A stretch of 16,960 nucleotides of DNA from Chloroflexota bacterium (GTDB lineage Bacteria; Chloroflexota; FW602-bin22; JAMCYS01), in NCBI GenBank assembly GCA_021847625.1, contig JAJZQK010000017.1, positions 1-16,960 on the forward strand, given 5' to 3'. Both the position numbers and the translations under genes were made by a program. The notes under the pieces are model-generated. The model saw nothing but the letters and a program-made list of their open reading frames with translations. It was not told the DNA's origin and did no database searches. The first letter of the stretch is position 1, and the number at the start of each line of letters is the position of its first letter. Shown in pieces: positions 6,965-14,681 of the stretch.

Positions 6965-7846
6965 ATGTCGGCAACACGACCAGATTGGTTGAAGGTTAGA
7001 TTCAGCTCCGGGCCGAACTACCAGCAGGTGAAGAGCCTGCTGCGCGGCATGACGCTGCACACCGTCTGCGAGGAGGCCCAGTGCCCCAACATCGGCGAGT
7101 GCTTCGAGAGCCGCACGGCCACTTTCCTCATCCTCGGCCGGGTCTGCACCCGCAACTGCCGCTTCTGCGCGGTTGAACCGGGCCGGCCGGAGGGGCTGGA
7201 CGAGGAGGAGCCGGAACGGGTGGCCAAGGCCGTGGCCGACCTTGGCCTGCGCTACGTGGTGGTGACCTCCGTCACCCGCGACGACTTGCCCGACGGCGGG
7301 GCGGGCATCTTCGCCGCGACCATCCGCCGGGTGCGGACGGCGGAGCCGGGCTGCGGCATCGAGGTCCTCATCCCGGACTTCCTGGGCTCGGAGGAGGCGC
7401 TCGCCACGGTGGTGAAGGCGCGGCCGGACATTCTGAACCACAACATCGAGACGGTGCCGCGGCTCTACCGCCGGGCGCGCCCCCAGGCCAACTACGAGCG
7501 CTCTCTCACCGTGCTGAGGCACGTCAAGGAGATCGACCCCAGCGTCCTCGGCAAGTCGGGCATCATGGTGGGGTTGGGCGAGACGTGGGACGAACTCTCG
7601 GCCACGATGGGAGACCTGGTGGCGGTCGGCTGCGATATTCTGACCATCGGCCAGTACCTGAGCCCCAGCCCCCAGCACCTGCCTATCGAGCGCTACTACA
7701 CGCCAGAGGAGTTTCGGCGGCTCAAGGAGGAGGGCGAGCGGCTCGGCCTGCGCCACGTCGAGTCGGCGCCGCTCGTGCGCTCCTCCTACCACGCCGGGCG
7801 CCAGGCGGAAGAGCTGGCCTACGCCGGGCCGGAGGAAGGGAACTGA
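6965..7846 (+). CDS. lipA: Lipoyl synthase
   Basis: This radical SAM enzyme inserts two sulfur atoms into a protein-bound octanoyl group to make lipoyl. The 293 residues are typical. The auxiliary-cluster Cys motif is Cys35, Cys40 and Cys46 ([12 protein letters not shown]). The radical SAM motif CTRNCRFC gives Cys61, Cys65 and Cys68. The C-terminal RSSY (272-275) supplies the Ser that ligates the auxiliary cluster. The start is ATG 6965, with AAGGA 11 nt upstream. The stop overlaps the lipB start (TGATG). The target in this window is Lys43 of the E2; the glycine cleavage H protein is another likely client elsewhere. Confidence 0.97.
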   Translation: MSATRPDWLKVRFSSGPNYQQVKSLLRGMTLHTVCEEAQCPNIGECFESRTATFLILGRVCTRNCRFCAVEPGRPEGLDEEEPERVAKAVADLGLRYVVVTSVTRDDLPDGGAGIFAATIRRVRTAEPGCGIEVLIPDFLGSEEALATVVKARPDILNHNIETVPRLYRRARPQANYERSLTVLRHVKEIDPSVLGKSGIMVGLGETWDELSATMGDLVAVGCDILTIGQYLSPSPQHLPIERYYTPEEFRRLKEEGERLGLRHVESAPLVRSSYHAGRQAEELAYAGPEEGN

Positions 7847-8553
7847 TGCCGGCGGGGGGCATTCTCGTGGCGCGCTGGCTGGGCCGGGTGGACTACCAGG
7901 AGGCCTGGGACCGCCAGGCGGCGCAGGTGCGCGCCCGCCGCGAGGGTGGGGTGGGCGACGAGCTGCTCCTGCTGGAGCATCCCCACACCTACACCGTGGG
8001 TCGGGGCGGCACGCTCGACCACATCCTCGTGGATAGCGAGGCGCTGGCCAGGCTGGGAGCCACCGTGTACCAGGTCGACCGCGGGGGCGACGTCACCTAC
8101 CACGGCCCGGGGCAGCTGGTGGGCTACCCCATTGTCGAGGTGCGCAGCCGCAGCATCGACGCCCACACCTATCTGCGCAAGCTCGAAGAGACCATCATCC
8201 GGGCGCTCGCCGAGTACGGCGTGCGGGCCGGCCGCTATCCCGCCTACACCGGGGTGTGGCTGGGTGAGGAGAAGGTCGCCGCCATCGGCGTCAAGATCTC
8301 GAGCGGCGGGATCACCTCGCACGGCTTCGCCCTCAACGTGAACACCGACGTCTCCTACTTCGGCCACATCATCCCCTGCGGCATCCGCGACAAGGGGCTG
8401 TCCTCGCTGGCGCGCCTGCTCGGGCGGCCGGTGGCGATGCTGGAGGTGGCGGAGGTCGTCGCCCGGCACTTCGCCGGGGAATTCGGCTTGACGCTGCAGG
8501 CTGACCCCAGCCTGCCCCAGCCAATATTTGCACGCGAAGGAGAATCGCTATGA
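7846..8553 (+). CDS. lipB: Octanoyl-[ACP]:protein N-octanoyltransferase
   Basis: LipB moves octanoyl from acyl carrier protein to the lipoyl-domain Lys, the step before LipA. The 235 residues contain the family segment RGGDVTYHGPGQLVGYP (79-95), the catalytic Lys150 in IGVKI and the catalytic Cys178 in IIPCGI. The start is ATG 7846, overlapping the lipA stop by one base, with GGAGGAAGG (7831-7839) 6 nt upstream. A longer open frame beginning at 7585 is antiparallel to nothing useful: it overlaps lipA and has no homology. The stop overlaps the next gene by 4 nt (ATGA), so lipA, lipB and the DJ-1 gene are translationally coupled. Confidence 0.96.
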   Translation: MPAGGILVARWLGRVDYQEAWDRQAAQVRARREGGVGDELLLLEHPHTYTVGRGGTLDHILVDSEALARLGATVYQVDRGGDVTYHGPGQLVGYPIVEVRSRSIDAHTYLRKLEETIIRALAEYGVRAGRYPAYTGVWLGEEKVAAIGVKISSGGITSHGFALNVNTDVSYFGHIIPCGIRDKGLSSLARLLGRPVAMLEVAEVVARHFAGEFGLTLQADPSLPQPIFAREGESL

Positions 8554-9074
8554 GTCTGAAGGGCAAGAAAGTCGCCATTCTCGTCGAGAACATGTACGAC
8601 GAGAAGGAGCTCTGGTATCCGGCCATTCGTCTGAAGGAAGAAGAGGCCGATGTCACCCTCGTGGGTCCGGCCAAAGGCAACACCTATGAGAGCAAGCACG
8701 GCCTGCCGGCGACGGCCGACGTCTCTGCCGCCGACGTCAAGGGCGGCGACTTCGACGCCGTGATCATCCCCGGCGGCTATTCGCCCGACCACATGCGCCG
8801 CACACCGGCTATGGTCCAGTTCGTGAAGGACGCCAACGCTAAGGGCAAAGTCATCGGCGCCATCTGCCATGCCGGCTGGATGCTTGTCTCCGCCGACGCT
8901 CTCCGGGGCAAGAAGGCGACCAGTTTCTATAGCATCAAGGACGACCTCGTGGCGGCGGGGGCCAAGTGGGTGGACGAAGAAGTGGTGCAGGACGGCAACC
9001 TTATCACCTCCCGCAACCCCAACGACCTGCCGGTCTTCTGCCGCACCATCATCGCCGCCCTCGAAGGCAAGTAA
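8550..9074 (+). CDS. DJ-1/PfpI family protein
   Basis: This 174-residue single-domain cytoplasmic protein belongs to the DJ-1/ThiJ/PfpI superfamily. The nucleophile elbow is AICHAGWM, with Cys106 and His107. The conserved acidic partner is Glu13 in LVENMYDEKE. IIPGGYSPDHMR (72-83) is the usual strand-and-turn region. Members act as deglycases or glyoxalases, proteases or chaperones; the sequence does not decide between them. The ATG overlaps the lipB stop by 4 nt, with gaaggaga 6-7 nt upstream, so it is made with the lipoate enzymes. A protective role against aldehydes or oxidised thiols near lipoyl metabolism is a guess. It is the last gene of the operon. Confidence 0.92.
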   Translation: MSLKGKKVAILVENMYDEKELWYPAIRLKEEEADVTLVGPAKGNTYESKHGLPATADVSAADVKGGDFDAVIIPGGYSPDHMRRTPAMVQFVKDANAKGKVIGAICHAGWMLVSADALRGKKATSFYSIKDDLVAAGAKWVDEEVVQDGNLITSRNPNDLPVFCRTIIAALEGK

Positions 9075-9160
9075 GCGCGCCTAGGTATCCAAGCAGGCCG
9101 CCCGGGGCGGTGCGCCAGGGCGGCCGTGCGGGGGTAAACCCGCCGCGCTCATAACACAAA

Positions 9161-9180
9161 GCCCCCCTCGCGAGGGGGGC
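9161..9180 (+). terminator. Perfect 20-bp palindrome at the end of the lip operon
   Basis: The sequence gccccccctcg-type half site is a perfect palindrome of two 10-base arms, 87 nt after the DJ-1 stop. It is flanked by aaa on the left and tcccccctt-like C/T-rich sequence on the right. As RNA it would form a very stable hairpin, though a clear U-tract on the + strand is lacking; on the - strand the flank reads tttgtgtt, a better tail. It probably ends the operon, perhaps with Rho or bidirectionally. Confidence 0.55.
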
Positions 9181-9521
9181 TCCCCCTTCCCGGGCAATAT
9201 CCCCTGCCAGTCTGACTAGCAACCGCCAAACAGCCGTCGGGGCTACCGCCGCCCGGGCCTGAAGGCGCCGGGCTCAGCCAACAAAGCCCGCCAAGGCGGG
9301 CTGGGGAGGGGCCTGGATTGGCAGATGTAAACGTCGGTTGTCAAGTGGCTCTTCCCTGAGACCCTGAATCCGTGCATAAATGGCCTGGCGCCGCCGCGTG
9401 CCCCACCAGCGGCCACATAGGGGCCGGATATGTGGGCCTTTGAGCCCCACCTCCGGCCCAGAATGGGGCGATTCTGATGCGGCAGGCTTCTGTGAATCCC
9501 CTCAGCCGTCGCGGCAAGGCG

Positions 9522-9551
9522 TTGACTGCTTCCCTTGCGGTGTGCTAGAAT
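9522..9551 (+). promoter_or_regulatory. Sigma70-type promoter of the GntR gene
   Basis: TTGACT (9522-9527) and TAGAAT (9546-9551) are separated by 18 bp, a near-consensus pair. Transcription would start near 9558, leaving a leader of about 77 nt before the GTG at 9635. The palindrome at 9560-9577 covers the predicted start point. Confidence 0.7.
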
Positions 9552-9559
9552 GGGCTCGT

Positions 9560-9577
9560 GCATACATATGCGTATGC
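9560..9577 (+). promoter_or_regulatory. Candidate GntR operator overlapping the transcription start
   Basis: GCATAC-atatgc-GTATGC is a perfect 6-bp inverted repeat with a 6-bp spacer, AT-richer than its surroundings. It lies 8 bp after the -10 box and 58 bp before the regulator gene. Position and symmetry suit autorepression by the GntR/FCD protein. No second copy was noticed elsewhere in the window. Confidence 0.5.
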
Positions 9578-9634
9578 GCTAACTCGCAACTACCCTCTCG
9601 GCGTCTCGCCGATTGGCGAAAGGAGAGCCGGCCG

Positions 9635-10360
9635 GTGCCATCGCAAACGGCCTTTCGCCCCCTGCGCGAAGAGCCGCACACGCTGAGCGAGCAGGTCTAC
9701 CAGGCCCTTTTGGCAGCCATAATCGAACGCCGCATCGCACCTGGGGAGGCGTTTGCCGTCGTCGATCTGGCGGCTCAACTGAACGTGAGCCGCACTCCCG
9801 TACGCGACGCCCTCTCGCGCCTCACCGCCGAGGGCCTGGTGCAGGCCAAGGGGCGCCGGGGCTTCCAGGTTATCCCCCTCACGGCGGAGGATCTGACCTA
9901 CCTCTACGAGACACGCCTGATGTGCGAGCTGTTCAGCGTCGAGAAGGGCCTCGCGGTCGTGACCCCGCGTTTTCTTGCCGAGCTGGAGGGCATCATCGAC
10001 GATTACGCCGCGCTCCTCTCCGCGCCCAGCCCGGCGAACGAGGCCCGGGCCTTCCTGCGGGACGCCGAGTTCCACCGCCGGATCGTCGGCCTGGCCGCGA
10101 ACCCCCGGATCAGCGAGATCTTCGAGCGCCTGAACATCCACATCAACTCCGCCCGCGTCGGCCCCCACCCCGACGGCTACGCCAATCGGCAAGGGCTGGG
10201 GCGTGCGCGGCACCAGGCCGTCATCGCGGCGCTGCACACGGGCGACCTCGCCGTCGCCAAGCAGGCGGTGCGCGAGCACATCGAGGGGGGGCGCGAGCGA
10301 ACCATCGCCTCGCTGAGGCTCGGGCAGGTCGGCGGTGGAGAGAATCTGCCCGGAGAATGA
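9635..10360 (+). CDS. GntR-family (FCD/FadR-like) transcriptional regulator
   Basis: This 241-residue regulator has an N-terminal winged helix-turn-helix (about 15-80: LSEQVYQALLAAI, LNVSRTPVRDALSRL, LVQAKGRRGFQV) and a C-terminal FCD ligand domain. The FCD metal-site residues appear as Asp143 and His147 (DAEFHRR), His193 (ARHQAV) and His215 (REHIEGG), so a metal-linked carboxylate ligand is plausible. The start is GTG 9635, with AAGGAGA 9 nt upstream. The frame is open upstream, but that part lies in front of and within the promoter. The gene precedes the UroD-like gene by 79 nt and likely controls the methyl-transfer locus. The ligand is unknown; regulators of this class usually sense the substrate or an intermediate of the pathway beside them. 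Confidence 0.92.
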   Translation: MPSQTAFRPLREEPHTLSEQVYQALLAAIIERRIAPGEAFAVVDLAAQLNVSRTPVRDALSRLTAEGLVQAKGRRGFQVIPLTAEDLTYLYETRLMCELFSVEKGLAVVTPRFLAELEGIIDDYAALLSAPSPANEARAFLRDAEFHRRIVGLAANPRISEIFERLNIHINSARVGPHPDGYANRQGLGRARHQAVIAALHTGDLAVAKQAVREHIEGGRERTIASLRLGQVGGGENLPGE

Positions 10361-10439
10361 ACCAACCCTCTCGGCCGCCGGGCTGGCTTGGGCCGAGTTG
10401 CCGACGAAGGCTTAGTCATTGGAGGAGGAAAGAGGCCAC

Positions 10440-11477
10440 ATGAACGGCCGCGAACGCTACACGAGGGCCATCAAATTCGCTGGCCCCGACCGCGTGCCGG
10501 TGATGCACCGTAGCATCCCCGGCGCCTTCCACAAGTACGGCAGGCAACTGGAGGAGATCTACGAACGCTATCCCAGCGACGTGCTGCTGTCGCCCACCTC
10601 GCGCTCCCACTTCGGCTTCAAGGCGGGCGTTTCCGAGGGCAGCGGCAAGCTCAAGGGGGTCGTCGACGAGTGGGGCTGCGTGTGGGATAGCCTTACCGAC
10701 GACTACCTGGGCCAGGTGATCGGCCATCCCTTCGACGACTGGAGCAAGCTGGAGGACTACAAGTTCCCCGACCCGCGCATCGGCGTCGAGAGCGTCGAGA
10801 CGATGGCGGACCTCGTCAAGGCCGACGGCCATCAGCACTACGTCATCGTCGAGGTGGCGAAGATCTGGCACCGCACCAACTGGCTGCGCGGCTTCGAGAA
10901 CTCGCTGATCGACGTCCTCGAGGATAGCCCGGAGATGTACTACCTGCGCGACCGCATCGTCGACCACACGCTCGCCCGGATGGAGATACTCGCGAAGTAC
11001 CGCGAGCACATCGACGGCGTGCTCATCAATGACGACTGGGGAACGCAGCAGACGCTGATGATCAAGCCGGAGTACTGGCGCAAGGTCTACAAGCCGGCCT
11101 ACGCGAAAATCGTCGCCGCCATCCACGACGCCGGCCTTTTCGCCCACCTGCATACCGATGGGGCGACGAGCGAGATCTTCGACGACCTGATAGAGATTGG
11201 CTTCGACGAGCTCAATCCCCAAATGTCGTGCATGGACATCGAGGCGCTGGGCAAGGGGTGGGGCGGCAAGGTCTGCTTCCGGGCGGACATGGACCGCCAG
11301 TATACCCTGCCCTACGGCACCACGCGGGAGGTGGAAGCCTACGTGCAGCGAATGTTCGACGCCTTTGGGAGGTTCCGCGGCGGTTACGTCGGCTACGGGC
11401 AGATCGGCACCGACGTGCCGCTGGCCAACGCCGAGGCCATGCTCGCCGCCTTCGCCAGACTGCGCTACGAGGAGTAG
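10440..11477 (+). CDS. UroD-superfamily (methyltransferase-like) protein 1
   Basis: This 345-residue TIM-barrel protein belongs to the uroporphyrinogen decarboxylase superfamily, whose members outside haem synthesis are methyltransferases acting with corrinoid proteins (MtaA, CmuA and acetogen O-demethylase methyltransferase I). The N-terminus (MNGRERYTRAIKFAGPDRVPV) is the family form. INDDWG (196-201) and HLHTDG (236-241) line the expected active site. The zinc motif HxC of MtaA reads HLH here, followed by Asp240. The start is ATG 10440; the TTG at 10419 lies in front of the GGAGGAGG ribosome site (10421-10428) and is not used. No haem-pathway genes are nearby, and a regulator, a corrinoid protein and a folate methyltransferase are, so methyl transfer is the better reading. 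The substrate is unknown. Confidence 0.82.
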   Translation: MNGRERYTRAIKFAGPDRVPVMHRSIPGAFHKYGRQLEEIYERYPSDVLLSPTSRSHFGFKAGVSEGSGKLKGVVDEWGCVWDSLTDDYLGQVIGHPFDDWSKLEDYKFPDPRIGVESVETMADLVKADGHQHYVIVEVAKIWHRTNWLRGFENSLIDVLEDSPEMYYLRDRIVDHTLARMEILAKYREHIDGVLINDDWGTQQTLMIKPEYWRKVYKPAYAKIVAAIHDAGLFAHLHTDGATSEIFDDLIEIGFDELNPQMSCMDIEALGKGWGGKVCFRADMDRQYTLPYGTTREVEAYVQRMFDAFGRFRGGYVGYGQIGTDVPLANAEAMLAAFARLRYEE

Positions 11478-11645
11478 CGGAGGCAAGCAAGACGCTTTCG
11501 GGCCACGTGCGAGTAAGGGGGTGATTCGTACTCCGGTATCCCGCTATTTCACCAAGCGTTGAGTTCCAGAGTCGAAGGTCGTTCGGCGCATTCTCTGGCG
11601 ACGGGCGACGGAGATGTTGTTCTGACAACGGAAGGAGATCTATCA

Positions 11646-13253
11646 ATGTCCAACGACAGAGCCAGGGCGCTTCTCTCGCGCAGGCGCTTCCTAATTCTCG
11701 TATGCGCGGCTCCGGTGGCCGCGAGCGTGGGGTGTGCCGGCCCCGCGCAGCCGACACAGGCGCCGTCTGCTCCTGCCACATCACAACCGGCCCCCGCCGC
11801 GCCGACGTCGACTCCCGTCCCACCTAAGACGGGGGGAACTCTTCGCTTTGGCAAGGGATCAGACTTCACGGGCTTTGATCCCACGAGATTCGGAACATTT
11901 ATGAATTGGATCCCCAGCCTCTATGATACGCTAATTCGCGAAGATGCCCAGCTCAATCCTCAGCCGCAGCTGGCGGAGTCGTGGGAGTTTTCTAGTGATG
12001 GTCTCTCCCTTACATTCAGCCTCCGTAAGGGAGTCACCTTCCATGATGGACGTCAGCTCGAGGCCGAGGATGTAGTGTACAGTTTCAACCGCACTAAGAA
12101 CCCCGATATCGGCGCAAACATCCGCGGCATGCTGGCGCCCATCGGCGGCGCCGAAGCCAAGGACAAGAACACCGTCGTCTTCAAGTTCGAGAAGCCCTAT
12201 GCGGCGGTCTTCGACGCTTTGGATCTTCTTTTCGTAATTCCCGACGAATCCGGTGAGGACATTAAGACGAAGCCCGTGGGCACGGGACCGTTTTCCTTGG
12301 CCCAGTGGCTGCCCAACAATATGGCCATTCTCAAGCGCAATCCTGACTACTGGTTGTCAGGGGCGCCTGTTCTCGACCAGGTTGAGATCAAGATCCTCTC
12401 TGACACGCAGGGTCGTGTGGTTGGTCTGGAGACCGACACAGTCGACATGGTCGAGGCGCCTGGATATATCGATTTCGTCCGCCTGCGGGAGGACCAGAAG
12501 TATCAGGCGCTGACGGCTGGCAACGGGGCGGCAATCCTCTGTGCTTACTTCAACGTGGACCACGAGCCGTTTGACAACAAGAAGGTGCGCCAGGCTTTCA
12601 GCTACGCCCTTGACCGCGCCCGCATTACCCAGACGTACACGCGGGGCGTCAGCCAGCCGATGTGCCTGCCTTGGCGCAAGGAGGTGTTCGCCTACGACGC
12701 CACGCTGGCGTCCACTTGCGAGTTCAATCTCGACAAGGCCAAGCAGCTGCTCGCCGAGGCAGGGTTCCCCGACGGGTTTGAGGCGGACGTCAACACCTCG
12801 GGCGAAGGTTACTCTCCGGGGTCGAAGGTGACGGCGGAGATCTTCCAGGCTGATCTGGCGAAGATCGGCGTCAAACTGAACATCCATGAGTACGAGGCGG
12901 CGGCGGCGAGGCCGAAACTGGTAGGCGGCGACTTCCAGGTGGCAGTTCATGGCTACGGCCGTGCCAACCGTGACCCGGCGACCCTGTTTGGCGGCGCGCT
13001 GCCCTTCTACAACAACAGCGCCATCACCGGCTACGGGTCCGACGAGTATGGCAAGCTGATTGACGAGGGCGCAACCACCCTGGATATGAACAAGCGCAAG
13101 GAAATCTACCATCGCCTGACGGAGATCATCGTGGACGAGGCCGTCGTTCTCACGATCTGCCCCCGGCCGGAGACCTACGTGCTGCGTGACTCTGTAAAGG
13201 GTTTCGCCACCAACCTTGATGGTATGATGGATCTGCGCAAGGTAACGGTGTAG
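11646..13253 (+). CDS. ABC transporter solute-binding lipoprotein, family 5, Tat-type signal
   Basis: This is an extracytoplasmic substrate-binding protein of 535 residues, related to the dipeptide, oligopeptide and nickel binding proteins (SBP_bac_5). The N-terminus has a twin-arginine motif (SRRRFL, 11-16), a short hydrophobic stretch, and a lipobox-like SVGC with Cys30 as the lipid site. A flexible Pro/Thr/Ala linker runs to about residue 63. The mature domain shows family features such as GGTLRFG, LAESWEFSSDGLSLTF, VTFHDGRQLEAEDVVYSFNR and VRQAFSYALDRARI. The start is ATG 11646, with AAGGAG 8 nt upstream; the open frame from 11559 lacks a ribosome site. No permease or ATPase gene is adjacent. 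Codons in the first half are visibly less GC-biased than in neighbouring genes, which may point to separate ancestry. It probably captures the substrate of this locus. Confidence 0.92.
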   Translation: MSNDRARALLSRRRFLILVCAAPVAASVGCAGPAQPTQAPSAPATSQPAPAAPTSTPVPPKTGGTLRFGKGSDFTGFDPTRFGTFMNWIPSLYDTLIREDAQLNPQPQLAESWEFSSDGLSLTFSLRKGVTFHDGRQLEAEDVVYSFNRTKNPDIGANIRGMLAPIGGAEAKDKNTVVFKFEKPYAAVFDALDLLFVIPDESGEDIKTKPVGTGPFSLAQWLPNNMAILKRNPDYWLSGAPVLDQVEIKILSDTQGRVVGLETDTVDMVEAPGYIDFVRLREDQKYQALTAGNGAAILCAYFNVDHEPFDNKKVRQAFSYALDRARITQTYTRGVSQPMCLPWRKEVFAYDATLASTCEFNLDKAKQLLAEAGFPDGFEADVNTSGEGYSPGSKVTAEIFQADLAKIGVKLNIHEYEAAAARPKLVGGDFQVAVHGYGRANRDPATLFGGALPFYNNSAITGYGSDEYGKLIDEGATTLDMNKRKEIYHRLTEIIVDEAVVLTICPRPETYVLRDSVKGFATNLDGMMDLRKVTV

Positions 13254-13320
13254 CGGCGCTAGTTGCTTGCCAGTAACCGGCTTGCCAGCGGACGCCGGGT
13301 CGGCGATAATGCTATGAAAG

Positions 13321-13352
13321 GGCACCTCCGGTGATATCTCGCCGGAGGTGCC
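13321..13352 (+). terminator. Strong hairpin after the binding-protein gene
   Basis: A perfect 11-bp stem (ggcacctccgg, 13321-13331, with 13342-13352) closes a 10-nt loop 67 nt after the stop. A second 7-bp hairpin (agcctgc, 13357-13363, with 13373-13379) follows at once, and ggttttt appears about 40 nt later. Together they probably terminate or protect the highly expressed binding-protein mRNA. There is no direct U-tract after the first stem. Confidence 0.55.
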
Positions 13353-13454
13353 GCCGAGCCTGCTTCCGTATGGCAGGCTATCGTTGCTTGCCCTTGGCCG
13401 CCCTTCGTGGGGGTGGGGGTTTTTCTAGGTTGCACTGCAGGAGGTAATCTGTAA

Positions 13455-14516
13455 TTGGACGGAAAAGAGCGATTCCTCGCGGCCCTGAATCATAAAGAAG
13501 CGGACCGTGTTCCCATACACGACCATCCCTGGGCCAGCACGATAGACCGCTGGCGGCGGGAGGGTCTGCCGGCGGGCGTCTCGGTCGACGACTACTTCGG
13601 CTTCGAGATGGTGCGCATCAGGCCGGACCTCACCCCTCGTTTCCCCACGCAAGAGGTCGAGGAGAATGAGGAATACGTCCTCGAGCGCACGGCTTACGGC
13701 GCCCTGCGCCGGCAGCACAAAGACCGCTCGACGACGCCGGAGATCGTGGAGTACCCCATCCACAGCCGGGAGGACTGGGAGAAGATCAAGCCTCGCTTGC
13801 AGCCAGACCTCTCGCGCGTGAACTCCGAGAGCCTCCGCCAGCAGTACGAGGAGTCGCGCCGGAAGGGAAGGTTCGTCACCTTCCACGCCCATTTCGGCTA
13901 CGCGGCCTTCCTGGAGTACGTCCGCACGGACGAGCTGCTGATGCTGCTGGCCACCGACCCCGAGTGGGCCAAGGACATGTTCCGCACCCAGATGGAGCTG
14001 GACGTCGCCCTCGCCGAGATGATGCTGGCGGCTGGCCTGGAGTTCGACGGGGCCTTCCTGAATTGCGACCTGGGCTACCGCAATGCCACCCTCTTCTCGC
14101 CCGAGATGTACCGCCAGCTACAGTTCCCCTTCGACAAGCAGCTCTTCCGCTTCTTCCGCGACCGCGGCAAGCACGTGATTCTGCACTCCGACGGCCGGGT
14201 GAAGGCGCTCATTCCGCAATTCATCGAGGCGGGGATCAGCTGCCTGCAGCCGCTGGAGGTGAAGGCGGGGATGGACCTGGTCGAGCTGAAGAAGGAGTAT
14301 GGGAAGGACATCGCCTTCATGGGCGGCATCGACGTGCGGGCGATGGCCGACCCCGATCCGAAGGTGATCGAGGAGGAGATCCAGCGCAAGTTCGAGGCGG
14401 CGATGCCGGGCGGGGGCTATGTCTACCACTCCGACCACTCGGTGCCCAACGACGTTTCGCTCGAACAGTACACCCACGTCATGGAACTGGTCCACAGGTT
14501 CGGCGAATACCGCTGA
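13455..14516 (+). CDS. UroD-superfamily (methyltransferase-like) protein 2
   Basis: This 353-residue protein is only distantly similar to the first UroD-like protein but has the same fold signatures: MDGKERFLAALNHKEADRVP at the N-terminus, FLNCDLGYRN (201-210), HSDG (244-247) and HSDHSVPND (325-333). It lies directly upstream of a MetH-activation-like gene, a folate methyltransferase and a corrinoid protein. The acetogen vanillate O-demethylase has a UroD-family methyltransferase I, a corrinoid protein and a folate methyltransferase; this gene is the best candidate for the substrate:corrinoid methyltransferase here. MtaA's zinc HxC reads His244-Ser-Asp246. The start is TTG 13455, supported by AGGAGG (13439-13444) 10 nt upstream and by the conserved N-terminus; no ATG or GTG fits. 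A true uroporphyrinogen decarboxylase is unlikely from context. Confidence 0.84.
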   Translation: MDGKERFLAALNHKEADRVPIHDHPWASTIDRWRREGLPAGVSVDDYFGFEMVRIRPDLTPRFPTQEVEENEEYVLERTAYGALRRQHKDRSTTPEIVEYPIHSREDWEKIKPRLQPDLSRVNSESLRQQYEESRRKGRFVTFHAHFGYAAFLEYVRTDELLMLLATDPEWAKDMFRTQMELDVALAEMMLAAGLEFDGAFLNCDLGYRNATLFSPEMYRQLQFPFDKQLFRFFRDRGKHVILHSDGRVKALIPQFIEAGISCLQPLEVKAGMDLVELKKEYGKDIAFMGGIDVRAMADPDPKVIEEEIQRKFEAAMPGGGYVYHSDHSVPNDVSLEQYTHVMELVHRFGEYR

Positions 14517-14598
14517 ACCATGGCCCAAACTGGATTTCTTGGTTGCAACGGACGTGGCAGGGCAAGGGTTGGGGCTGGTGATCGGCGGCAGGGCGATG

Positions 14599-14627
14599 TT
14601 GCGTCGGCTACAGGCAAGCTGTACAAT
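14599..14627 (+). promoter_or_regulatory. Sigma70-type promoter inside the methyl-transfer locus
   Basis: TTGCGT (14599-14604) and TACAAT (14622-14627) are spaced 17 bp apart in the 165-nt gap after UroD-like protein 2. A start near 14634 would give a 48-nt leader for the next gene. It would let the activation-like, folate methyltransferase and corrinoid genes be expressed apart from the upstream genes. Confidence 0.5.
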
Positions 14628-14681
14628 GAACGTCAAGTATGGCTTGGCCCTCCGACCGCTGAGGCGAGGTAGGTTCCCACA

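Larger units (their letters stand above)
9075..9634. other. Intergenic region, hairpin-rich, no gene found
   Basis: This 560-nt gap separates the lipoate operon from the methyl-transfer locus. It holds an 8-bp inverted repeat (ggccgccc, 9096-9103, with 9118-9125), the palindrome at 9161-9180, a tight 8-bp hairpin with a 2-nt loop (agcccgcc, 9285-9292, with 9295-9302), and a 6-bp inverted repeat (ccacat, 9413-9418, with 9430-9435). It ends in the promoter and operator of the GntR gene. The open frames crossing it on either strand show no protein-like composition or family motif. Confidence 0.6.

Noticed and set aside
9243..9563. 106-codon frame on the - strand in the intergenic region
   Set aside because: No motif, no ribosome site recognised, and it overlaps the GntR promoter; composition is that of non-coding GC-rich DNA.
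9380..9634. 5' extension of the GntR gene in the open frame
   Set aside because: It would run through the promoter and operator and lacks a ribosome site; GTG 9635 has AAGGAGA at good spacing and gives a normal-length protein.
10440..11477. Uroporphyrinogen decarboxylase (HemE) of haem synthesis
   Set aside because: No haem-pathway neighbours, two divergent copies, and a corrinoid/folate methyl-transfer context favour the methyltransferase branch of the superfamily.
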